Shown here: piece by piece, positions 1 through 8,419 of the stretch | Numbering within the stretch: the stretch's first letter is position 1 | Layout of the letters: every line of letters begins with the position of its first letter | Origin: CAZQHK01 sp964593455 | Lineage (GTDB): Bacteria > Muiribacteriota > CAYSPT01 | Length of the DNA stretch: 64,000 nt | Direction of reading: 5' to 3' | NCBI GenBank assembly: GCA_964593455.1 | Contig: CAZQHK010000022.1 | Span: 8,695 to 72,694 of the forward strand | Program-made: the position numbers and the translations under genes | The notes under the pieces: model-generated | Told to the model about the DNA's origin: nothing | The model's database searches: none | The model's input: the letters and a program-made list of their open reading frames with translations, nothing else

Positions 1-1089
1 CTCTATCTCCATGGGATCAACGTGAAGCAGAGAAGCGACACTTTCTGGTTTTCTCGCTTCTTCGGCAGCCTTGGCCGCCGCCTCTGCCGGAGGTTGTATC
101 GCCGGCTTCTCCTGCTCTTCGCGAGAAACCCGGCTGAGAAGATATCCCAGACCTCCCGCACCCGACCCCAAGACTAAAAACGGCATCTTGGGCAGGCTGG
201 GCACCATGGCCATGAACCCGAGCAGGCCCCCAGCAATATAAAGGACCTTGGGTTCGTTAAGCAGTTGCGTAAACATTTCAGTCCCGAGGTTGGCTTCTGA
301 CGCGGAACGGGTCACGATAATACCGGTAGCAGTGGCTATGAGCAAAGCGGGAATTTGAGCCACCAAACCGTCACCGACCGTATACAGACCGTATATTCCC
401 AGCGATTCGGCGATGCTCATCTGGTGCTGCAAGACACCGATAATCAAACCACCCACGAGATTGATCAGAGTGATAACGATACCGGCTATAGCGTCCCCCT
501 GCACAAACTTGCTGGCACCATCCATGGCTCCATAGAAATCGGCTTCCCGTTGGATATCTTTTCGCCGTTCCCGGGCTTCCTGGTCAGATATCAACCCGGA
601 GTTAAGATCGGCATCGATGGCCATTTGTTTACCAGGCATGGCGTCCAAAGTAAATCGCGCGGCAACCTCCGCGACACGGGCGGATCCCTTGGTAATAACA
701 ATAAACTGGATAACCACGAGGATCAGGAAAATAACGAACCCAACCACCATGTTTCCTCCGACTACAAACTCGCCGAAGGCCTTGATAATCTTGCCCTCGA
801 ACTGACGGCCCAGCAAAAGGATCAAGCGGGTTGAAGAAACATTCAAACCCAACCTGAAAAGAGTCACGACCAGGAGCAGCGATGGAAACACGGAAAATTC
901 AAGCGCCCGCGGAGTATACATCGCGAGCATGAGCACAATCATGGCTATAGTCAGGTTTAACGCCAGCAAGAGATCAAGTAACGGAGTTGGTATGGGAACA
1001 ACCATCATGACAACAATCGAAACAACACCGATAACCACCAGGATATCGCTGTTTTTCAGAATCTCTTCCATCGGTATGCTATCAGGCAC
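1..1089 (-). CDS. flhA: Flagellar export gate protein FlhA (N-terminal 363 residues, runs off the window)
   Basis: FlhA is the largest membrane subunit of the flagellar type III export gate. It forms a nonamer, couples proton flow to export and docks chaperone-substrate complexes. The visible part has hydrophobic segments from about residue 13 onward and the cytoplasmic loop with the family signature KGSARVAEVAARF followed by DAMPGKQMAID. A long membrane region and the start of the linker to the cytosolic domain follow. I chose the GTG at 1089 because AGAGG lies about 10 bases upstream; the next ATG (1071) has no ribosome site. The gene follows flhB after a short gap and is the last visible gene of the flagellar operon. 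The C-terminal cytosolic domain is outside the window. Confidence 0.97.
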   Translation of the reverse strand, partial: MPDSIPMEEILKNSDILVVIGVVSIVVMMVVPIPTPLLDLLLALNLTIAMIVLMLAMYTPRALEFSVFPSLLLVVTLFRLGLNVSSTRLILLLGRQFEGKIIKAFGEFVVGGNMVVGFVIFLILVVIQFIVITKGSARVAEVAARFTLDAMPGKQMAIDADLNSGLISDQEARERRKDIQREADFYGAMDGASKFVQGDAIAGIVITLINLVGGLIIGVLQHQMSIAESLGIYGLYTVGDGLVAQIPALLIATATGIIVTRSASEANLGTEMFTQLLNEPKVLYIAGGLLGFMAMVPSLPKMPFLVLGSGAGGLGYLLSRVSREEQEKPAIQPPAEAAAKAAEEARKPESVASLLHVDPMEIE

Positions 1090-1112
1090 CGCTACTTATC
1101 CTCTTCTATTCA

Positions 1113-2189
1113 TCAGGCAACACCGCCGGCCATTTTAATCTGGTAGATGTGGGCCAGAACTTCCGCCACCGCCTGGTACAATTCAAGGGGAATGAAATCT
1201 CCCGGTTCACAACTCGAATAGAGCGCCCGGGCCAGTGGTTTGTTTTCCTGGATGGGCACTCCATATTCACGTGCTACCTCACGAATTCTGAGAGCAATAA
1301 ATCCGGCTCCCTTGGCCACCACACGGGGAGCAGATTCGGGTTCCTGGTTGTATTCCAGGGCTATCGACAGCTCCGTCGGGTTGGTGATTACAACCTCCGC
1401 TTTCGGCACCTCAGCCATCATTCTCCGCATGGAAAGCTGCATCTGACGGCGCCTGAACTCAGCCTTTATCTTTGGATCACCCTCGATTTCTTTCCGTTCC
1501 TGCTTCACATCGTACTTGGACATTTTGATGGATTCTTCGTACTGCCACTTCTGAAAACCATAGTCGGCCAGGGAAAAAATAAACAGGAGGACGATAATCT
1601 GAATCGCAATCTTAAAAATGATCATGGCCAGCAGAAACAGCGATTGTCTCAGATCCATGTCCATCATGTTGAGAAAAACAGGCATATTGTCCCTGATATG
1701 ACGGTACGGCATGTAGGCCAGGATTAACAGTTTGATGATGGATTTGACCAACTCGGCCAAAGATTTTACCGAAAATATTCGCTTGACGCCGTTGATAGGA
1801 TTGAACTTTTCCGGTTTCGGAGTCATGGGTTGGGTAGTGAATAAAAAACCGACCTGGGCTAAATTTACCAGCAACCCTGTCAAGAAGCCCACCAAGAGAG
1901 ACGGGAGGATGATTTTACCAAATTCCAGAATTAACATGTTGGACAGCCCATAAAAGAAATCCGCATCCACCCGAATGTAGTCTTCCAACATAAAACAACG
2001 GCGCAAACAGCCAAGCAGGCTGTAAAGGTAATGTTTTCTATACATGTACAGGCCCAAGAACCCGGTCAGCAAGACAACCGCGGCGGACAAGTCAACACTT
2101 TTGCAAACCTGTCCTTTTTCGCGGGCTTTTCTACGACGCCGATCCGTGGCATCCTCAGTTCGTTGTCCTGTTGGGGAATCTTTTGCCAT
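1113..2189 (-). CDS. flhB: Flagellar export substrate-specificity switch FlhB, with NPTE in place of NPTH
   Basis: FlhB is the export-gate protein that switches secretion from rod/hook to filament substrates after autocleavage inside its cytoplasmic domain. The 358-residue length is normal. The N-terminus is basic and hydrophilic (RRRRKAREKGQV), four membrane segments fall between about 35 and 205, and a charged linker and the cytoplasmic domain follow. At 270-273 the cleavage motif reads NPTE, so the cleavable Asn-Pro pair is kept but the usual His is Glu. The domain otherwise looks intact (VPIQENKPLARALY). The ATG directly follows the fliR stop codon, so the two are probably translationally coupled. 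Identity is certain; the effect of the substitution is inference. Confidence 0.97.
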   Translation of the reverse strand: MAKDSPTGQRTEDATDRRRRKAREKGQVCKSVDLSAAVVLLTGFLGLYMYRKHYLYSLLGCLRRCFMLEDYIRVDADFFYGLSNMLILEFGKIILPSLLVGFLTGLLVNLAQVGFLFTTQPMTPKPEKFNPINGVKRIFSVKSLAELVKSIIKLLILAYMPYRHIRDNMPVFLNMMDMDLRQSLFLLAMIIFKIAIQIIVLLFIFSLADYGFQKWQYEESIKMSKYDVKQERKEIEGDPKIKAEFRRRQMQLSMRRMMAEVPKAEVVITNPTELSIALEYNQEPESAPRVVAKGAGFIALRIREVAREYGVPIQENKPLARALYSSCEPGDFIPLELYQAVAEVLAHIYQIKMAGGVA

Positions 2190-2963
2190 TTACATCAACC
2201 TCATCAACCCTAGTATTGCACCGTTTATCTCTTCGAAAATCATCTGAAAAAAAACAAATAATCGCTTCATAAACATGCTCATCATGAGTAGTCCAAGACC
2301 GATCTTCAGGGGGAAACTCATCAAGAAAACTTGAACCTTGGGAACGGCCTTGGCCAGAATGCCCAGCACGAACGTGGCTACGATGAGCGCTGCCATTAGC
2401 GGTAAGGATATTTTGACCGCTATAACAAAAAGCCGGCCGATCATAGACACAAACATACTTCCCAGGTCCGCCTGCAAGGTAAAGCCGCACCCGAGAGGCA
2501 CGATGTCAAAACTCGTCTTGATTGACAAAAGAAGCTGGTGATGTCCATTTATACACAGAAAAACCAATGTAGCCATGAAATATTTAAAGACCGACATGAT
2601 GGATATCTGCTCCTGGCTTCTGGGGTCCATCACGTTTACGATACCGAAACCCATCTGAATACCGAAAACCTGCCCGGCCAACCGGATACCTTCAAAAAAA
2701 CTGAGCGCGATCAAACCGAGAAAAATACCAACCATAAACTCTCTGCCAACCAATAAAGCAAATGGAATAACATGCTGCATCTGGCCCAGAGTCACTCCTT
2801 TAACATGAGAAAATATTGCGATGGCAGTCATGAGCGACATTCCCAGTTTCACCCTGGTAGGGATCATCTGACTTCCAAGAACAGGATTTAATATAAAAAA
2901 GCTGCCGACCCTGATAAGCACGAGGAATAACTTGGCGAATTCCAGGTAATATACAGCCGCCAT
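2190..2963 (-). CDS. fliR: Flagellar export gate protein FliR
   Basis: FliR is an integral membrane subunit of the FliPQR export-gate core. The protein is almost entirely hydrophobic with about six membrane segments, and it carries family landmarks such as RVGSFFILNPVLGSQMIPTRVKLG near the N-terminus (written here as one stretch only as far as RVGSFFILNPVLG matters) and REFMVGIFLGL further in. A GTG nine bases upstream overlaps the ribosome site, so I prefer the ATG at 2963, which has GAGGTG about six bases before it. The stop codon touches the flhB start. It lies between fliQ and flhB, as in most flagellar operons. Confidence 0.96.
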   Translation of the reverse strand: MAAVYYLEFAKLFLVLIRVGSFFILNPVLGSQMIPTRVKLGMSLMTAIAIFSHVKGVTLGQMQHVIPFALLVGREFMVGIFLGLIALSFFEGIRLAGQVFGIQMGFGIVNVMDPRSQEQISIMSVFKYFMATLVFLCINGHHQLLLSIKTSFDIVPLGCGFTLQADLGSMFVSMIGRLFVIAVKISLPLMAALIVATFVLGILAKAVPKVQVFLMSFPLKIGLGLLMMSMFMKRLFVFFQMIFEEINGAILGLMRLM

Positions 2964-3002
2964 ATCTTTCACCTCGTAATTAAATCCGCGATAATTTACC
3001 AG

Positions 3003-3272
3003 CTAAAAAATAAAAGTCGACATGTTGTTGTATAGCCCTGTTACATAGTCGACCATTTTATTAATCATCCAGGGTCCGAAGAAACCTATGGAAAGAAGTA
3101 CTGCAACAATTTTAGGAACGAATGTCAGTGTTTGCTCCTGAACCGATGTCGTAGTCTGGATGATACTGACCGCCAAACCGATTACCAGGGCAACAATAAG
3201 CATCGGGGCTGAAACCATTAAAGCGGTCAGCATTGCCTCACGAGCCAACTGCAGAGCCACCTCGGCAGTCAC
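3003..3272 (-). CDS. fliQ: Flagellar export gate protein FliQ
   Basis: FliQ is a small two-helix membrane subunit of the flagellar export gate. The 89 residues match the family length. Two hydrophobic hairpin helices lie at about 15-40 and 50-75, with the conserved stretch SIIQTTTSVQEQTLTFVPK between them. Translation starts at GTG, with AAGGGAG about 11 bases upstream. It sits between fliP and fliR in the same orientation. Confidence 0.96.
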   Translation of the reverse strand: MTAEVALQLAREAMLTALMVSAPMLIVALVIGLAVSIIQTTTSVQEQTLTFVPKIVAVLLSIGFFGPWMINKMVDYVTGLYNNMSTFIF

Positions 3273-3324
3273 GTGAGAATCATCTCCCTTCGCAATCGAT
3301 CAAAACAACATTTTGGTTGCGACG

Positions 3325-4155
3325 TCAGATACTGGTGACGAGCGCTTTGATAACCAGGTTCCATCCATCTACCAGGACAAACAACAACACTTTGAAAGGC
3401 AACGATATCATGATCGGTGGCAGCATGATCATGCCCATGGACATGAGGACTGCCGCCGTTACCATATCCACCACGAGAAACGGAATAAAAATAATGACTC
3501 CCATCTGAAACGCAGTCTTAATCTCGCTTATCATATAGGCCGGTATCAAAGCCTGAAGCGGTATATCATCCGAGCTTTGTGGTTTCCGGTTCCGCGATAT
3601 CTTCATGAATAATCTCAAATCCTTCTTTCTGGCATGTTTGACCATGAACGTACGCACCGGAGCCACAGCCCGTTTTACGGCTTCCTTCTGGTCGATCTTT
3701 TTATCGAGAAACGGTAAAAAGGCATTATCGTGAATCCGGCTGATGACATCCCCCATGGTAAACAAAGTTAAAAAGAGAGCCAGACCGATTAGTATCTGGT
3801 TTGAAGGCATTTGCTGAGTGGCGATGGCCCGCCTTACAAACGAAAGCACAATAACGATCCGGGTAAACGATGTCATCATGACCAATATGGATGGTGCCAG
3901 TGAAAGGACTGTCAGGATAAGAATGATCTGTATCCCGGTAGATACTTGTTGCGGCGAATCGACCTGCCCCAGTTCAAGACTCACTTTGGGGAAATTGAAA
4001 GGTTGATCTCCCTGAACATCTACGGCCGGAGATTCAACCTCCTGGGCGCCTGCGGAAACTCCGCCGGCAACAGTGATGACTATCAGCACCGCCATAAGCC
4101 AGGATAACACTTTTAGACCCGGTCCGATATGGCCATACCGCGTTCTATATCTCAT
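3325..4155 (-). CDS. fliP: Flagellar export gate protein FliP
   Basis: FliP forms the core pore of the flagellar export apparatus with FliQ and FliR. An N-terminal signal peptide (hydrophobic stretch LSWLMAVLIVITVAGG, then AGA) is followed by a short periplasmic segment and four membrane helices. Family signatures are visible: LAPSILVMMTSFTRIVIVLS, RRAIATQQMPSNQILIGLAL and, near the end, VVDMVTAAVLMSMGMIMLPP. The ATG at 4155 is preceded by GGAG at about six bases; GTG codons at 4158 and 4167 are alternatives in the same frame. It follows fliO and precedes fliQ. Confidence 0.96.
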   Translation of the reverse strand: MRYRTRYGHIGPGLKVLSWLMAVLIVITVAGGVSAGAQEVESPAVDVQGDQPFNFPKVSLELGQVDSPQQVSTGIQIILILTVLSLAPSILVMMTSFTRIVIVLSFVRRAIATQQMPSNQILIGLALFLTLFTMGDVISRIHDNAFLPFLDKKIDQKEAVKRAVAPVRTFMVKHARKKDLRLFMKISRNRKPQSSDDIPLQALIPAYMISEIKTAFQMGVIIFIPFLVVDMVTAAVLMSMGMIMLPPIMISLPFKVLLFVLVDGWNLVIKALVTSI

Positions 4156-4204
4156 CACTGTCTCCACCTCATCATCTTCCCCCCTGGAACCGGCTGCCGC
4201 CGGT

Positions 4205-4759
4205 TCAATTGCCGGTCAGGTCATTTCCGGGAGATAGATGTTTGATCCGCTCCATCTGATTGTGGATAAAGAGTATCTCGTCTTCTTTTTTCAAACTGCT
4301 TCGCGGAGAGTTATCGTTGCCTGTACCTACAGGATTTTTCATGTTGACTCCCAAGGAGGCCAAGACATTACTGAAAATACCACCCGGTAGACGTTGGCTC
4401 TCCTGAATTTTCAGATTATCAACAACCTCTTTGTCCGTGATGTCAACCAGCAAGTTGACATTCTGCTCCGTCACACCGATCACAAGTATCTTTCCGATAA
4501 CCTCAACCACAGCTAAAAAACGTTCCTTACCAAAGGGAACCATCTCGATAACACGGATATTCCCGGTTTTCGAAAGAGAACGTCGGCCATTGAGGAGAAA
4601 TCGGACGATAAAGATCAGTCCAATCACCACCAGGAGACCAAACATCATCTTACCGAACATCTCCATGGTGTCGATGTTTTGAATTCCCATCATCGGTTCA
4701 CCAACTCGTTCGCTGGCAACCGGCGGGGCAGCTAACAAGATTGAGTAAATACATATCAT
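4205..4759 (-). CDS. fliO: Flagellar biosynthesis protein FliO/FliZ
   Basis: FliO is a bitopic membrane protein that helps assemble the FliP ring. One membrane helix lies at about 35-52 (MFGLLVVIGLIFIVRFLL). It is followed by a conserved soluble domain with the pattern VIEMVPFGKERFLAVVEVIG and LVIGVTEQNVNLL, typical of FliO. The 184-residue length is usual for versions with a charged tail. The start overlaps the fliY stop (ATGA), indicating coupled translation. The weakly conserved C-terminal tail says nothing about function. Confidence 0.9.
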   Translation of the reverse strand: MICIYSILLAAPPVASERVGEPMMGIQNIDTMEMFGKMMFGLLVVIGLIFIVRFLLNGRRSLSKTGNIRVIEMVPFGKERFLAVVEVIGKILVIGVTEQNVNLLVDITDKEVVDNLKIQESQRLPGGIFSNVLASLGVNMKNPVGTGNDNSPRSSLKKEDEILFIHNQMERIKHLSPGNDLTGN

Positions 4760-6054
4760 CGAAGACTCTGTAACCGTTCCTCCCGACTGATAATACTGGT
4801 AATCCGGATACCGAAGTTCTCGTCTATGACAACAACCTCGCCTTTAGCAATGAGTTTGCCGTTGACCAACAACTCTACCGACTCGCCGGCCAGCTTTTGA
4901 AGCTCGACCACCGCTCCCGTAGAAAGCTCGAGAATCTCCTTGATGTTTTTGGTCGTCCGACCCAGCTCCACGGTAAGATTGAGCGGGATATCAAGAAGTA
5001 CTTCGATATTCCCGTGCACTTCGGTTCTCGGTCCGGGAGTGAGAGGAGAGAACTCAACCGGTTTTACCGATACAGGCTGCTGAAAACCTCCAGCCGCCGG
5101 CGCTTCCGGCGCTCCAAAAGGCATTGCCGGCTGAGGAGCCTCTTCTCCCCCGGAAGATTCAGCAAACTGTTGTAAAAGAGACTGCAGATCATCATCAACT
5201 TCACCCGCGTCTCCGCCGGACGGCGGTTCCTCTTCATCACCGCCTCCACCCAAAAGCATGTCGCCAAACGGCCCCGACAAATCCAGATCATCACCAGAGC
5301 TATCACTCGATGTATCACTCGATGCGTCACTCGATGCGTCACTCGAACCGTCACCCTCATCTGTTCCACTTCCTCCTTCGAGAAGTGAGAGAAAATCGTC
5401 ACTCACGATCGCCACTACCCTCCCTTCCACCACATCTTCCACTGAAACAGGGTAGCGAATTTCAACCAATGGATCAGGAAGTTCATCCGCAGTCCCGTCA
5501 AGCATTCCCATCTCCGCACGGGAGAAATCCACATCTACCTGACCGCCAATTAGCCCGCCAAATGAATCCGCCAACGATGGTTTAACCTCGTTGAGAACGT
5601 CATTAAACGCGTCCAGGTGGATATCGTCAGCCTCCTCCGGTATTTCTGACCCATCAAAACGTCCGGCCACCAGGTCGGCGATGGTCAGGGCTTCTCGTTT
5701 CGTAAAAAGTAGAATGATCTGCCCGGAAAGAGATCCGGAGAAGGTCACCCTGGCTTTCAAATAAGTTGTATCTTTATGTTCTTCTAAACATTCGGCTTGC
5801 CCTATACTGTTGAATGAAGGTGCGTTAAAAGAAACGCCTCGCCTGGCTGCAGCCGACAGTTTTTCCTGAAGAACAGGTACGAGAATCTTGTTTAAGTTGG
5901 ATATTCCCGGCCCTGTTGTCTCGGTACCGGCAGACGAAGACCCGGCTGGAGGGGGAGAATCTCCTCCCTCGTCGTTACTGATGGCTTCACCACCGAGAGT
6001 AGACGCGAATAGAGCGTCAATTTCGTTTTGTGAAACCTTCCGTTCTGCACTCAT
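4756..6054 (-). CDS. fliY: Flagellar motor switch protein FliY (CheC-like plus FliN/SpoA domain)
   Basis: FliY is the long form of FliN found in spirochaetes, clostridia and others. It is part of the C-ring and often dephosphorylates CheY-P. Three parts are visible. An N-terminal FliM-like CheY-binding peptide (SQNEIDALFAST, 8-19) comes first. A CheC-like domain (about 55-215) follows. After an acidic Ser/Asp linker (about 235-255) and a Pro/Gly-rich stretch comes a C-terminal SpoA domain (about 345-430; VLLDIPLNLTVELGRT). In the CheC motif D-x3-E-x2-N the glutamate appears as Asp (DAFNDVLN) and no proline is seen at the usual distance, so phosphatase activity is uncertain. The start overlaps the fliM stop by four bases. 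Confidence 0.94.
   Translation of the reverse strand: MSAERKVSQNEIDALFASTLGGEAISNDEGGDSPPPAGSSSAGTETTGPGISNLNKILVPVLQEKLSAAARRGVSFNAPSFNSIGQAECLEEHKDTTYLKARVTFSGSLSGQIILLFTKREALTIADLVAGRFDGSEIPEEADDIHLDAFNDVLNEVKPSLADSFGGLIGGQVDVDFSRAEMGMLDGTADELPDPLVEIRYPVSVEDVVEGRVVAIVSDDFLSLLEGGSGTDEGDGSSDASSDASSDTSSDSSGDDLDLSGPFGDMLLGGGGDEEEPPSGGDAGEVDDDLQSLLQQFAESSGGEEAPQPAMPFGAPEAPAAGGFQQPVSVKPVEFSPLTPGPRTEVHGNIEVLLDIPLNLTVELGRTTKNIKEILELSTGAVVELQKLAGESVELLVNGKLIAKGEVVVIDENFGIRITSIISREERLQSLR
5301..5348. repeat. Four tandem 12-bp units inside fliY
   Basis: Four adjacent copies of a 12-base unit (TATCACTCGATG and variants beginning CG) encode Ser-Asp-rich repeats of four residues in the FliY linker. The first two copies are identical. 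This is a slippage-prone in-frame microsatellite that can change linker length without a frameshift. Confidence 0.85.
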
Positions 6055-7049
6055 AACTCAGCAGCCTCTTCCATGTTGAGAGCCTTGGTAATTTTGACAG
6101 CCAACCTCTTACCCAATTTCCCCGGTCGGGCCAGGAACTTGTATCTTCCACCAACGTGGACTTTGAGCTGGTCATTGATACGTGTTTTCAGTGTAATGAC
6201 ATCACCAACGGTCAAATTAAGGACCTCTTCCACCGTTGCCTGTGAGTCCCCCAATTCCACTACAAACTTCGTTTCCGTCAGTTTGATCTGATCCTTGATG
6301 ACATCAAGTTCACCCGGCTTCCGGCTCTTTTTGCCACTCGACCACCAGTAGGAAGCACTCAGTTTGGAGACAATCGGCTCAACCCCGATGTATGGGATAC
6401 AGAGATTCATGATACCCTCAGCCTCAGCTATCTTAACTTCGAAGGTAACCAGCAGCACCATGTCATTCGGAGGTACGATCTGGATGAACTGCGGATTCGA
6501 TTCGATAATCTCCAAGCTGGGGGAAAGGTTGACGACCTGAGTCCAGGCTTCTTTGAGAAGTCCCAGTAGACGGGACACAATACGCTTCATTACGGTTTCT
6601 TCAATCTCAGTCAGGGGACGAATCTTTTCCAGGGTCTTTCCCAACCCGCCGAACAGTCGGTCAATAACGGTCAAACAAAGGCCGAGATTTATTTCGAGAA
6701 CAGCGGTAGCTTCGAGGTCGCCACCGAGATTAAAGATAGCCAGAACAGTCGGGTTGTTGATCGATCGGATAAACTCCTCATACGTAATCTGGTCAACTGA
6801 AACCACGTCGATATTGATAATGCTCCTCATCTGGGAAGAAAGGTAGTTGGTGGCCAACCGGGAAAATGTTTCGTGGATATTAGTCAGGCTTCTGACCTGA
6901 TCTTTGGAAAATTTATCGGGGCGCTTGAAATCGTAAATCTTTATCTTGCGGTGCTTTGTCTCTTCTTTGATCTCGTCGGTTTTGAGATCGCCGGTTTCAA
7001 TTGCGGATAATAAAGCGTCTATTTCATCCTGAGAAAGGATCTCTACCAC
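6051..7049 (-). CDS. fliM: Flagellar motor switch protein FliM
   Basis: FliM is the middle C-ring protein. It binds CheY-P through its N-terminal peptide and FliG through its middle domain. The N-terminus carries EILSQDEIDALLSAI, the CheY-binding signature. The middle CheC-like domain contains FNLGGDLEATAVLEINLGL and RLFGGLGK, and the C-terminal SpoA domain follows (VELGDSQATVEEVLNLTVGD). I chose GTG at 7049 because AGGGGG lies nine bases upstream; a longer frame reaching 7079 adds ten residues with no family similarity. The stop overlaps the fliY start by four bases. Confidence 0.96.
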   Translation of the reverse strand: MVEILSQDEIDALLSAIETGDLKTDEIKEETKHRKIKIYDFKRPDKFSKDQVRSLTNIHETFSRLATNYLSSQMRSIINIDVVSVDQITYEEFIRSINNPTVLAIFNLGGDLEATAVLEINLGLCLTVIDRLFGGLGKTLEKIRPLTEIEETVMKRIVSRLLGLLKEAWTQVVNLSPSLEIIESNPQFIQIVPPNDMVLLVTFEVKIAEAEGIMNLCIPYIGVEPIVSKLSASYWWSSGKKSRKPGELDVIKDQIKLTETKFVVELGDSQATVEEVLNLTVGDVITLKTRINDQLKVHVGGRYKFLARPGKLGKRLAVKITKALNMEEAAEL

Positions 7050-7137
7050 TACAACGTACCCCCTGAAACAACCCACCATGGCGGCGGGCCATTCGGCTCT
7101 TTTACCTGCTCAACAGCACCATGTGAACCCGGCAGGC

Positions 7138-7725
7138 TCAGCCTGCAACAACCTGGAACTTCGTTATATCGATTCGTATGATTTTCCGTTCAGTTGGATT
7201 ACCGATAACGGGAAGTTTATCCATGAAACCCTTTTGCGCCTGAAATTCTCCCTTGAGAAGTTTGTTGAGCACCCTGACCATTTCCTCGTTAAAAGTGCCG
7301 TCCCTGAAACCCTCCTTCAGGACTTCGCCTTCCATCGAACTGATGAGACGAAGAACTTCGTTCATTATCCTGGTGATGTTTGTGAGAACAATTGGCAGGA
7401 TGTCGGCTCTGCTGACCACCACCGAGAACCGCATCACGCACATCATATCGTCTTTAGTACTGACGGTAAGGTCGGTTTTACCGGTTATATCCTGAGGAGG
7501 GGCACCGGCCTCCGCAGGTTTCGCTTCTTCTGACATTTCCTGGGAGTTCTTTTCATCACTTTTGGCGCCTTCCTGGATTTGGTTTTGATAGGTACTTTGC
7601 GAAATCTGTTTGACCACGAACAACATGACGAGAATGAACAGCAGGACACCAATGGCTCCCAAAAGGTATTTTATCGTGTTGTTTCCGCCGGTTTTTTTTA
7701 CTTCCTTCTCTTCACCCTCAGGCAC
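7138..7725 (-). CDS. fliL: Flagellar basal-body protein FliL
   Basis: FliL is a single-pass inner-membrane protein that surrounds the stator and supports torque. A short charged cytoplasmic N-terminus is followed by one membrane helix (about 18-42, YLLGAIGVLLFILVMLFVV), a linker and a periplasmic SPFH-like domain ending in IIRIDITKFQVVAG. The GTG start has a strong ribosome site, AAGGAGG, eight bases upstream. It is the first gene of the flagellar operon in this window and has a candidate promoter about 150 bases upstream. Confidence 0.93.
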   Translation of the reverse strand: MPEGEEKEVKKTGGNNTIKYLLGAIGVLLFILVMLFVVKQISQSTYQNQIQEGAKSDEKNSQEMSEEAKPAEAGAPPQDITGKTDLTVSTKDDMMCVMRFSVVVSRADILPIVLTNITRIMNEVLRLISSMEGEVLKEGFRDGTFNEEMVRVLNKLLKGEFQAQKGFMDKLPVIGNPTERKIIRIDITKFQVVAG

Positions 7726-7878
7726 GTTAATTGCCCTCCTTCCGCCAGCCGGAGACGGGGTTTAGAGAGCAAAATCCGGCACTACGTGTTTCCCCGCCAC
7801 CGGTTAGAAGACAGATTCTCAAACCTATCTTTGACCGATTTCACCGATAAACAAAGGGCCTCTGGCTATTTGAGATTC

Positions 7879-7907
7879 ATACTAACATGGGCTTCTATAT
7901 ACATCAA
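7879..7907 (-). promoter_or_regulatory. Candidate sigma-70-type promoter for the flagellar operon
   Basis: On the minus strand TTGATG and TAGTAT are separated by 17 bases, with TG one base before the -10. Transcription would start near 7872, leaving a leader of about 145 bases before fliL. It is divergent from the next promoter. No sigma-28 or sigma-54 element was recognised in this intergenic region. Confidence 0.45.
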
Positions 7908-7938
7908 CATAAGGGGGAGTTTTTTATGATCGGTGGGA

Positions 7939-7967
7939 TTTGCCAAATTAACGAGGGAATGATACTA
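7939..7967 (+). promoter_or_regulatory. Candidate sigma-70 promoter for the MoaD/ThiS-like gene
   Basis: TTGCCA and TACTAT are separated by exactly 17 bases. The -10 lies 62 bases before the ATG at 8029. It faces away from the fliL promoter, so this roughly 300-base gap works as a divergent promoter region. Confidence 0.55.
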
Positions 7968-8028
7968 TATTTTCGGGAGCGGAAAGAAGCAAAGAAATTA
8001 CATAGAACACTTCTGGAGGTTGCACGAG

Positions 8029-8262
8029 ATGAACATTTCTATTGAATTAACCGGTGTCCTGCGGCACTCGGAGCTCGGTCGCAATTTCACTGCTGACTTC
8101 GAAGAAAAAGCCACTGTTATTTCTGTCCTCAACTATCTTCAATATCCTGTCGAACACCACAAGTTCATCTCGACTTTCGTCAATGGAAAACAGGTGGACA
8201 GTGATTTTTTGCTTACCAATAACGACCAGGTCAAGCTTTTCCTCCCGGTAGGCGGCGGTTGA
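8029..8262 (+). CDS. MoaD/ThiS-family beta-grasp sulfur-carrier-like protein
   Basis: This 77-residue protein has the size and pattern of a ubiquitin-like sulfur carrier. Alternating strands are followed by LTNNDQVKLFLPVGGG, ending in the Gly-Gly that carries the thiocarboxylate in MoaD and ThiS. MoaD proteins usually read PPVAGG at the end, so PVGGG points to that side of the family. No moaE, moeB or thiamine gene is nearby, so the pathway (molybdopterin, tungstopterin or another sulfur transfer) is open. I use the ATG at 8029 with TGGAGG nine bases upstream; a TTG nine bases earlier is possible. A 17-spaced promoter precedes it. Confidence 0.8.
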   Translation: MNISIELTGVLRHSELGRNFTADFEEKATVISVLNYLQYPVEHHKFISTFVNGKQVDSDFLLTNNDQVKLFLPVGGG

Positions 8263-8384
8263 TTGTAGCCGGGATTATACCCTCATTTTTTTTTAAATCA
8301 TTGCAAATCAACTTATTGACCCGGGACTTCTTTATTCGGCATTTTACTTCTTTATTCGTCCAATTAGATTTAATCAGGAATCCG

Positions 8385-8413
8385 TTGACAGCATATTGGG
8401 ATGAGCGTACAAT
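8385..8413 (+). promoter_or_regulatory. Strong sigma-70-type promoter
   Basis: A consensus TTGACA and a near-consensus TACAAT are 17 bases apart. This is the best-matching promoter in the window. Transcription should start near 8420, about 200 bases before the uracil-DNA glycosylase ATG. That long leader is described separately. Confidence 0.75.
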
Positions 8414-8419
8414 ACTTTT

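Noticed and set aside
1149..1727. A plus-strand frame of 192 codons inside flhB
   Set aside because: It is an antisense shadow of flhB with no family similarity or ribosome site.
7725..8028. Sigma-54 or sigma-28 flagellar promoter before fliL
   Set aside because: A TTGGCA-like stretch is present but its GC/TGC partner is not at the right distance; the sigma-70-type pair fits better.
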